Positions 6,216 through 11,057 of a stretch of DNA of 11,057 bases are shown here, piece by piece. The DNA comes from Burkholderiales bacterium (GTDB lineage: Bacteria; Pseudomonadota; Gammaproteobacteria; Burkholderiales; Casimicrobiaceae): assembly GCA_025354075.1 (NCBI GenBank), contig JANXNO010000600.1, forward strand, positions 1-11,057. The letters are read 5' to 3'. Below the pieces are notes generated by a model. It was not told where the DNA came from. It saw only the letters and a program-made list of their open reading frames with translations, and did not search any database. The position numbers and the translations under genes were made by a program. The number at the start of each line of letters is the position of its first letter. Positions within the stretch are counted from its first letter, which is position 1.

Positions 6216-6772
6216 GCTTTTTGTAGATTCGATAGCGTCCCCAGTTTCGCGAGTGCTAGGTAAAACGACGCAATGTTCAGTCCGTGTGAAAAGCGGCCAT
6301 CGACGATCATGTCCTTGATTTCCTCGACAGTTGCCTCACTGCACGTAATGTCCTCGGTGGCGTCAAGTTTTTGTGCCGCTGCGCTCGTCAGTCCGTGTGC
6401 CAGAAACACGTGTACGCGATTGGTTTGCCGCGCAGGATTGGCAAAAAAGGACGCAACAGGATGCCAGTCGCGCGCCTGAAAGCCGGTCTCTTCCAGCAGT
6501 TCACGTGCCGCCGCGTCCGCAGGAGATTCTCCGGCATCAATGATGCCACCGGGGAATTCGATGGAGGTGATCGCCGCTGCATGCCGATACTGATGCACCA
6601 ACACCATACGCCCGTCGTCGTGCACGGGTACGATGTGAATCCAGTCGGGTTCTTCCATCACGTAGTACGGCTCGATCAGTTCGCCGTTGGCAAGGCGGCA
6701 GCGATCCGCCCGAAGGCGAATCCAGCGATCACGGACGAGCGTGGTGGAGTCGAGTCTGATCCAGGGTTTCAC
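6212..6772 (-). CDS. Nudix hydrolase, ADP-ribose pyrophosphatase-like
   Basis: Cytoplasmic hydrolase of nucleoside diphosphates linked to another moiety, 186 residues. A complete Nudix box (GX5EX7REUXEEXGU) runs from Gly76 to Phe98 with Glu82, Arg90, Glu91, Glu94 and Glu95, the metal and catalytic residues. Upstream, WIHIVPVHDDGRMVLVHQYRHA and SIEFPGG are typical of the NudF/ADP-ribose pyrophosphatase branch, which has an N-terminal dimerisation strand region before the box. The exact substrate (ADP-ribose, GDP-mannose, other sugar nucleotides) is inference. The start is a GTG at 6772; an ATG eight bases upstream is out of frame and stops at once, and a weak CGGA site precedes the GTG. Its stop overlaps the start of the DUF393 gene by four bases, so the two were probably one transcript. 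The upstream MoaF-like gene is 132 bases away. Confidence 0.9.
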   Translation of the reverse strand: MKPWIRLDSTTLVRDRWIRLRADRCRLANGELIEPYYVMEEPDWIHIVPVHDDGRMVLVHQYRHAAAITSIEFPGGIIDAGESPADAAARELLEETGFQARDWHPVASFFANPARQTNRVHVFLAHGLTSAAAQKLDATEDITCSEATVEEIKDMIVDGRFSHGLNIASFYLALAKLGTLSNLQKA

Positions 6773-6879
6773 GCAATCATCCGTTTAACAATTCGTCGCA
6801 CTGTTGCGGCCAAAGCGCACAGTCTAACCAGCGTGGACGCCTCCTGTTTCGCCTAGCTTTCGAAACCACTCCGACGCTC

Positions 6880-6893
6880 GCGTTGCAACGCGC
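6880..6893. repeat. Perfect 14-base palindrome CGCGTTGCAACGCG
   Basis: The sequence equals its own reverse complement. It lies 11 bases beyond the stop of the - strand MoaF-like gene and 107 bases before the Nudix start. It could be a hairpin at the 3' end of one transcript or a dimer-protein site for the next; no T-run follows. A second small inverted pair, GTTTCG (6847-6852) and CGAAAC (6862-6867), lies beside it. Confidence 0.5.
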
Positions 6894-6904
6894 GGGTGCG
6901 CTTT

Positions 6905-7276
6905 CTAGTGCATCACTTCAAAGGTGCCTTTTACAGGCGTCCAGCTCTTTTCGTTGGACGCAACGCCTGCGGTCGTGCCGTCGCTGAAGTTGAGCGCAAC
7001 CGTCAATGTGTAGCCCGATTTTGCGAGATACGAAATGACACACACATCATACGTAATCTTCATCGCTGCATAGCGCGGTCGGTCGCGTGTTTTTTCGTCA
7101 GCGCTGCCACCTGCTTTGGTATCCAGGCTGCGTCGGTCGTCGCTGGATGAGTGCCAGTCGACGGTGCCGTCGTGATGAAAGTGGTGTGTTTGTGATGTAC
7201 CAATGGTCGGGCCTTCCGTCCATTTCAGGCGAATGGTTTTGCCCCGTACTGCATCTGAAATCTTGTGTGTGATCAT
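6905..7276 (-). CDS. MoaF-like small protein
   Basis: 123 residues with no signal peptide or membrane segment. The pattern is GKTIRLKWTEGPTIGTSQTHHFHHDGTVDWHS in the first third and YAAMKITYDVCVISYLAKSGYTLTVALNFSDGTTAGVASNEKSW in the second. From memory this is the beta-rich, lipocalin-like arrangement of the MoaF C-terminal family, small proteins of uncertain biochemical role. The His-rich THHFHH stretch is notable and could bind a metal or ligand. The ATG at 7276 is chosen because GGAG lies eight bases upstream and the conserved part follows at once; an in-frame start at 7324 would add 16 Ser/Arg-rich residues. Nothing nearby concerns molybdenum or catecholamine metabolism, so the family name should not be read as a function. 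Confidence 0.62.
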   Translation of the reverse strand: MITHKISDAVRGKTIRLKWTEGPTIGTSQTHHFHHDGTVDWHSSSDDRRSLDTKAGGSADEKTRDRPRYAAMKITYDVCVISYLAKSGYTLTVALNFSDGTTAGVASNEKSWTPVKGTFEVMH

Positions 7277-7427
7277 GACCGAGCTCCGTCTTGAAGACCC
7301 CGATACTGAACAACTGCACTTCATAGTTGCCTAGTCCAGCGCCGCATTGACGTGTAGGCGCACCAGACAAACGGTTGTGCTCCGCCGCGGGTGTAACGCC
7401 AAGTGCGCCAAGCGGATTCGACACATC

Positions 7428-7443
7428 CGCCTCAATTGAGGCG
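7428..7443. promoter_or_regulatory. Perfect 16-base palindrome, operator-like
   Basis: CGCCTCAATTGAGGCG equals its own reverse complement, with an AT-rich centre, the form of a homodimer binding site. It lies in the 243-base gap upstream of the MoaF-like gene (152 bases before its start on the - strand) and downstream of the small membrane-protein gene. No repressor gene is next to it. It could instead form a hairpin at the end of the membrane-protein transcript. Confidence 0.4.
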
Positions 7444-7480
7444 CTTGACTCAACCGTCGGTTTCTGTGTCCTGGCGTGAA

Positions 7481-7498
7481 GCTGACGTCCGCGTCAGC
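7481..7498. terminator. Inverted repeat just downstream of the small membrane-protein gene
   Basis: GCTGACG (7481-7487) and CGTCAGC (7492-7498) are exact inverted complements around the four-base loop TCCG. The repeat lies 21 bases past the stop of the - strand gene ending at 7520, where a transcript terminator would be expected. There is no following T-run on the - strand, so any termination would be weak or Rho-assisted. Confidence 0.4.
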
Positions 7499-7519
7499 GC
7501 AGGCCGTATCGTGAGGCAG

Positions 7520-7723
7520 TCACGTTCTCACAAAGTACGGGATAGCGATCAGCCCCACGCCGATGCCGACCAGCCACCCGTTGCTTGAGATGAAATACGG
7601 GTACACCATCAACGCGACACCACATAGCAGCGGTACAGGCCGCTTTTGCTTTCGGCCATACACAAAAAATGCCGCGCCGATGGCGCTGAACACGAGACCG
7701 AGTAGAAGAGAGGTGCTGTCCAC
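7520..7723 (-). CDS. Small three-helix membrane protein
   Basis: From a GTG at 7723 this is 67 residues: DSTSLLLGLVFSAIGAAFFVYG as helix 1 (about 6-22), a basic loop RKQKRP, helix 2 (about 30-46, LLCGVALMVYPYF) and helix 3 (about 48-64). Short proteins with this DSTSLLLGL...FFVYGRKQ...P(L/V)xCGxALMxYPYF layout are common in proteobacteria. I recall some being labelled amino acid transport protein, with no real evidence known to me for that job. The GTG is preferred because AGGA lies exactly seven bases before it (7731-7734). An in-frame ATG at 7747 would add eight residues (MRRLQEIL) with no site. The basic loop between helices 1 and 2 would face the cytoplasm, placing the N-terminus outside. 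It stands alone between hairpin-bearing gaps. Confidence 0.75.
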   Translation of the reverse strand: MDSTSLLLGLVFSAIGAAFFVYGRKQKRPVPLLCGVALMVYPYFISSNGWLVGIGVGLIAIPYFVRT

Positions 7724-7891
7724 GAGGATTTCCTGTAGCCGACGCATGCGTTCAGGCCGCGACCGCTCGCAATGGTTCCCGCCGCCGACTGTGTCGATGC
7801 CCTTCAGCGCGCAGAACCAGCTCGCCAGAACCCTCTTCAAGGGAGGCAAGAAGGGTGCGCACGGGTGTTTTATTTCGCCAAGCAGCGAACG

Positions 7892-8371
7892 CTATTTCAC
7901 CGCGTCTACCCCGGCCTTTGCCGCGACCCCGTCCTGATCAGCATTTGCACCCGACACGCCGATACCGCCAATGATTTTTCCATCAAGCAGCAAGGGCAAT
8001 CCGCCTTCAACCGGGCTGGCACCGCGCAGACCCAATGCTCGCATTCCGGCACCGCCGCCCGCCACCATATCCTGAAACGCCTTGGTCGGACGGCGATACA
8101 TAGCCGAAGAAACGGCCTTATCGATGGCGACCTGCACGCTTGCAGTTTGGGTGTTGTCCATGCGCACATACGCCACCAACATGCCAGCGTTATCAACCAC
8201 CGCTATTGCCATGGGCCAGTTGTTTTTACGAGACTCAACTTCAGCTGCAGCGACGACTTTTTTCGCCATCTCCAGATTGATACTGGTGCCGTACTGCGGA
8301 ATTTGCGCGTACGCGCCTATGCTCACGGCAGCCAGCGCCATCGCGACCACCGCTAGACAGAAATGCTTCAT
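7892..8371 (-). CDS. Secreted GlcG/HbpS-like protein (DUF336 domain)
   Basis: 159 residues with a Sec signal peptide (KHFCLAVVAMALAAVSIGAYAQ, cleavage after AYA at about residue 22). The rest is one GlcG/HbpS domain: LEMAKKVVAAAEVESRKNNWPMAIAVVDNAGMLVAYVRMDNTQ, then AIDKAVSSAMYRRPTKAF, GGLPLL and IGGIGVSGANADQDG near the C-terminus. Related proteins bind heme or small cofactors, and some belong to glycolate or propanediol loci; neither context is present here, so the ligand is unknown. A periplasmic location is inferred. The start at 8371 is set by a strong AGGAGG (8377-8382) five bases upstream; a 13-residue in-frame extension is not credible. In the leader, AGGGT (8391-8395) and ACCCT (8403-8407) form an inverted repeat that could be an operator or RNA stem. 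Confidence 0.86.
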   Translation of the reverse strand: MKHFCLAVVAMALAAVSIGAYAQIPQYGTSINLEMAKKVVAAAEVESRKNNWPMAIAVVDNAGMLVAYVRMDNTQTASVQVAIDKAVSSAMYRRPTKAFQDMVAGGGAGMRALGLRGASPVEGGLPLLLDGKIIGGIGVSGANADQDGVAAKAGVDAVK

Positions 8372-8476
8372 GGTTTCCTCCTTTGGATGAAGGGTCGTAT
8401 TAACCCTCAAACCAGTCTATCTGTTTTGCACAGCGTCGGAGGACAGGGAAGCCGTAAAAGCCCCCGAAGGCCGTGT

Positions 8477-8495
8477 GCGCTCGCCAGGCGAGCGC
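8477..8495. repeat. 19-base GC-rich inverted repeat
   Basis: GCGCTCGCC (8477-8485) and GGCGAGCGC (8487-8495) are exact inverted complements around a single A. It lies in the 202-base gap between the OmpA gene and the GlcG/HbpS-like gene, about 106 bases before the latter's start on the - strand. It could be a very stable hairpin or a dimer site. No T-run adjoins it. Confidence 0.45.
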
Positions 8496-8528
8496 TGCGT
8501 GGCAGAGTGAACTTGCCATGACATCACG

Positions 8529-8562
8529 GACAGCCTCGCGGTCGAAATATGCTGAGGCTGTC
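8529..8562. terminator. Hairpin just downstream of the ompA-like gene
   Basis: GACAGCCTC (8529-8537) and GAGGCTGTC (8554-8562) are exact 9-base inverted complements with a 16-base loop, and one further G-U pair. It begins 11 bases past the OmpA stop on the - strand, the expected place for a terminator or 3' stabilising stem. There is no clear U-tract after it, so intrinsic termination is uncertain. Confidence 0.45.
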
Positions 8563-8573
8563 TCAGTCGCTAC

Positions 8574-9764
8574 TTATTTGGTCGCCGTAACCTCGACATC
8601 AACGCGACGATCTGGTTGCAGACACGCAACTAGCGCTGCGGTGCGCGTGTTGCCGCGGCAGTCGCCCGGCTTGGTGACCGGCATCGTTTCGCCTTTGCCA
8701 GAAGCAGAAATCTTATTGGAGTCCACGCCGGTACGGATCAAGTAGGCCTTGACCGATTCGGCGCGCTGCGTGGAGAGTCGCTGGTTATAGGCGTTGCTGC
8801 CCAAACGGTCTGCATGGCCGGTAACCTCGATGCGGTCGTACTGAGTGCCACGAAGTTCGCTAGCGAAGCGATCAAGCGCCGCTTTTCCTTCGGGTTTGAT
8901 CGCCGTCTTGTCAAACGCAAACAGCGATTCAGCAGAAAAGCTGACGCGACGTCGTTCAACCGGGGCGGGCATCGGCGCCGCAACTGGCGCAGGCGGCGGT
9001 GCGACATAAACGGGCGGTGGTGCCACGTAGACCGGCGGTGGTGTGGGCGCAGGCATAGGTGCGGGCGGCACGTAGGCGGGCTCTGCCATCACGCGGGGTG
9101 CTGTTGCGTAGCTGCGACCGAACGGGAACACGAGGCTTAGCGAGACCATGTCTGCATTGCCTTTTTTGCCGGCCGTATCGCTGATGCGATAACGCTCGGC
9201 CTCGGCGCGAACCAGGAACGAGGGGTTAACTTCAAACTGCAAGCCGACGCCAGCCTTGTAGTTCACTTCACGTTTGCTTGGGCTCGGGTTGAACGCACTG
9301 ATGGGACGATTGCCGCCGTACGTATCGCCCGTTTTTGCTGCTTGCGCACCCGCACGTGCAAACACCGAAAAACGCTCGGTCAGGGGAAGCGTGCCGACCA
9401 GATCCACATTAAAGCCCTGAATTTTGACCTGACCGTTAAATGTGCCCAGAGGTGCCGTATTGGCAGAAAAGCCAAACTTGCCGAGGTTGAAATAGCCCGC
9501 TTCGAGCGCGAAATTTCTGTTGAATTGGTAGCCACCGAACAGCTTGTAGGCCGTGTCGTGGTTGTCACGCTGGACGTTGGTGGCGGTTAAGCCCGTGCCG
9601 AAGAGCGGACGGGTAATCCGCTCATCATTTATTTCAACGCGCGCTTGACCAACGCCGCCGCCGAGATAGTAGTAACTGCTGCTTTGCTGGGCGTGGGCTG
9701 AAGGGAGGGCCACGGCGCCAAGGACGGCTAGCGCGACGAGGCGCATTGCGTGTAACGATTTCAT
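8574..9764 (-). CDS. OmpA-family outer membrane protein (beta-barrel plus peptidoglycan-binding domain)
   Basis: 396-residue outer membrane protein tethering the membrane to peptidoglycan. In order: a signal peptide (MKSLHAMRLVALAVLGAVALPSAHAQ, cleaved after AHA); an eight-strand OmpA-like barrel of about 190 residues with alternating aromatic strands; a Pro-rich hinge with the repeated unit PPPVYVA; and an OmpA C-terminal domain. The latter has VTGHAD (Asp319, diaminopimelate contact) and NQRLSTQRAESV (Arg334). A Cys pair around GDCRGN and ACLQPDRRVDVEV is, as I recall, typical of Burkholderiales OmpA and probably a disulfide. The ATG at 9764 begins a proper signal peptide; the frame extends 35 codons upstream without sense. 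The ribosome site is weak (AGAAAG). The 413-base upstream gap is shared with a divergent ABC permease gene. Confidence 0.93.
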   Translation of the reverse strand: MKSLHAMRLVALAVLGAVALPSAHAQQSSSYYYLGGGVGQARVEINDERITRPLFGTGLTATNVQRDNHDTAYKLFGGYQFNRNFALEAGYFNLGKFGFSANTAPLGTFNGQVKIQGFNVDLVGTLPLTERFSVFARAGAQAAKTGDTYGGNRPISAFNPSPSKREVNYKAGVGLQFEVNPSFLVRAEAERYRISDTAGKKGNADMVSLSLVFPFGRSYATAPRVMAEPAYVPPAPMPAPTPPPVYVAPPPVYVAPPPAPVAAPMPAPVERRRVSFSAESLFAFDKTAIKPEGKAALDRFASELRGTQYDRIEVTGHADRLGSNAYNQRLSTQRAESVKAYLIRTGVDSNKISASGKGETMPVTKPGDCRGNTRTAALVACLQPDRRVDVEVTATK

Positions 9765-10177
9765 TAATGCTTTCTGGTTATGAAGTTTTTTTTGCGCAGA
9801 GGACGTGTAATCGCTGCTCAACGTCTCATTTTTGGAAGCCTGCCCCAGCATGTCTGTGCGATAACGCACGCTCGCAACATCTTCGCCTGGGTGTGGAAAA
9901 TTTAGTCACAGACTGCATCTACGAGCTCGTATGATTTCCTGTCTGGCAGATATCAGCTTTTCCGATTTGTCCAATATTAACGAGGGCTGGAACGTCAAAT
10001 TAGCAAAAGTCAACTTAAATCGTTTTATTGATGTAAGCCCTTATGCAAAGGGGCAACCGACGAAAAGCTGATTCAAGTGGAGCATGGCTAACCACGATTG
10101 ACTACAGCCGCTAAACTGCGGTTACAGTCGCTCAACGCAGAGATCATCGGGCGGCTGAAATCGGGGGACAGAACTAC
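9765..10177. promoter_or_regulatory. Divergent intergenic region between ompA-like and permease genes
   Basis: 413 bases with no convincing gene, clearly more AT-rich than its surroundings in 9890-10080. It must contain the promoters of both flanking genes. It carries TTTGTCCAATAT (9966-9977) and the 35-base block at 10036-10070 that also occur at 4766-4820. TCAGCTTTT (9953-9961) and AAAAGCTGA (10063-10071) form an inverted pair about 100 bases apart, flanking the region. For the permease, TTGACT at 10098-10103 is a good -35, but the best -10, TACAGT at 10123, is 19 bases away and weak. For ompA no promoter stands out; TAAATTTT on the - strand near 9896-9903 is a possible -10. Confidence 0.45.
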
Positions 10178-11057
10178 ATGACGGCTTATCGCATCATTGC
10201 GCTGCTGCTGATCGCGGCGGGGCTCACGCTCGTGCCGTGGTATGCGTTGCAGGACAGTTTTTACGCGTTCAAATGGATCGCGAAATTTGGCGGCAAGGAC
10301 TTTGCTCCAGCGATTATTCAGATCAAGAACTTCGGCAAAGTCTGGTTATTGCTGCTGCCCGTGTTGCTCTTGGCCACCGTCGGGCTCTATGCACGGCCCG
10401 TGGACGCCGGGCGTGCGGCTGAGGGCGCCTTACGCTCGTGGGCACGCATGGTCATGCTCATCGGCGCGGCGGGCGCGTTGTATGTGCTGGCGCAGGGCTT
10501 TGCCATTGGCGCACAGGGTTACACCTTTGACGCGTTGAAGGCGGTGATGCCGGAGATCAACGGCGGCCAGTTCGGCATGGGCGCGGGTGCGCTGTTGGTG
10601 GGTTTTGGCTTCATCCTGATTTGCGCCGATGGCATCGCGGCGATGGGCTACTTTCGTGGTGATCGCTTTGTGGCGTCTGCATTGCTATGCATCGTGGTGC
10701 TGGTGGTGTTGTTCGTGTTTTTCCCCGTCGTTCGGATTCTGTACGAGGGTATCCTCGATCAGGATCGCGGGCTGTCGATCATGGCGTTCTGGGATCGCTT
10801 CAGTCTGCGCAAATTGTGGGCGCTGGACATCGCCTGCCTGTGGGGCGGCTCCGGCTGCGGCGTCGCGTGGAACACGTTGTGGCTGGCGCTGCTGTGTGCA
10901 GCAGGAACGACGTTCCTCGGACTGCTGCTGGCGCTGATCGTTACGCGCTCAAACTTTCGTGGCAAGAAGGCGTTGCGACTGTTGACCGTGTTGCCGATCA
11001 TCACGCCGCCGTTTATCGTCGGTCTGTCGCTGATCATGCTGTTTGGTCGGGCAGGGG
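10178..11057 (+). CDS. Iron-type ABC transporter permease (FbpB/AfuB-like), N-terminal part
   Basis: The frame is open from ATG 10178 to the window edge (293 codons), so the 3' end is missing. It encodes an inner-membrane permease. The first 220 residues contain about five hydrophobic helices (roughly 5-22, 54-71, 90-108, 133-155, 166-190), more than a typical permease carries before its transport domain. The binding-protein-dependent transport domain begins near Asn232: NTLWLALLCAAGTTFLGLLLALIVTR, FRGKKALRLLTVLPIITPPFIVGLSLIMLFG. This wording is typical of ferric-iron permeases of the FbpB group, often double-length with two transport halves. The substrate is inferred; no binding protein or ATPase is in view and they may lie downstream. 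GGGGGA at 10163-10168, nine bases before the ATG, is an acceptable ribosome site. It is divergent from the ompA-like gene. Confidence 0.85.
   Translation, partial: MTAYRIIALLLIAAGLTLVPWYALQDSFYAFKWIAKFGGKDFAPAIIQIKNFGKVWLLLLPVLLLATVGLYARPVDAGRAAEGALRSWARMVMLIGAAGALYVLAQGFAIGAQGYTFDALKAVMPEINGGQFGMGAGALLVGFGFILICADGIAAMGYFRGDRFVASALLCIVVLVVLFVFFPVVRILYEGILDQDRGLSIMAFWDRFSLRKLWALDIACLWGGSGCGVAWNTLWLALLCAAGTTFLGLLLALIVTRSNFRGKKALRLLTVLPIITPPFIVGLSLIMLFGRAG

Noticed and set aside
7098..7424. 108-codon - strand frame overlapping the MoaF-like gene
   Set aside because: It overlaps most of a better supported frame, has no start signal and a composition typical of a shadow frame.
7772..8356. 194-codon + strand frame opposite the GlcG/HbpS-like gene
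   Set aside because: His/Arg-rich antisense frame with no ribosome site; the - strand gene has a signal peptide and a strong AGGAGG.
8985..9055. Tandem repeat in DNA (GGCGGTGGTG units)
   Set aside because: It is explained by the Pro-rich hinge of the OmpA-like protein (PPPVYVA units) and is not a separate repeat element.
9765..9869. 35-codon N-terminal extension of the OmpA-like protein
   Set aside because: It would place polar sequence before a normal signal peptide, which would no longer be N-terminal.

Overview
The window looks like chromosomal DNA of a Gram-negative betaproteobacterium, probably near Burkholderiales. The reasons are the serC-pheA-tyrA-aroA-type gene order, the Burkholderiales-style OmpA with a conserved cysteine pair near its C-terminus, promoters of the CCTAAAATC kind, and moderately high GC. 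This placement is inference; there is no rRNA or other marker gene here.

Left part (1-3120, + strand): the aromatic amino acid block. It holds the 3' end of pheA (ACT domain), a REP-like hairpin, tyrA and aroA. The block is broken up: no hisC lies between pheA and tyrA, a small membrane-protein gene on the opposite strand separates tyrA from aroA, and aroA appears to have its own promoter and a leaderless start. AroA carries Ser where most class I enzymes have the Pro of the GNAGTAMRP loop.

Middle (3121-5910, + strand): two exported enzymes. The first is a Tat-signal vanadium haloperoxidase-type protein of the PAP2 fold, placed where cmk/rpsA usually follow aroA. The second is a signal-peptide-bearing metallo-beta-lactamase-fold hydrolase very close to methyl parathion hydrolase, but with the residue states I recall for its dihydrocoumarin-hydrolase (lactonase) ancestor.

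Right part (5911-9764, - strand): a run of mostly small genes. In transcription order these are an OmpA-family porin with a peptidoglycan-binding domain, a secreted GlcG/HbpS-like (DUF336) protein, a 67-residue three-helix membrane protein, a MoaF-like small protein, a Nudix hydrolase of the ADP-ribose pyrophosphatase type, and a frameshifted or truncated DUF393 (DCC thiol-disulfide) gene coupled to the Nudix gene by an ATGA overlap. Several perfect palindromes lie in the gaps.

Right edge (9765-11057): a 413-base divergent intergenic region, then the first 293 codons of an iron-type ABC transporter permease on the + strand, running off the end. No tRNA, rRNA, CRISPR array, insertion sequence or prophage gene was seen. 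I found no clear new multi-gene system. The most checkable oddities are the AroA loop substitution, the lactonase-like organophosphate-hydrolase homologue beside a haloperoxidase, and the broken aromatic operon.
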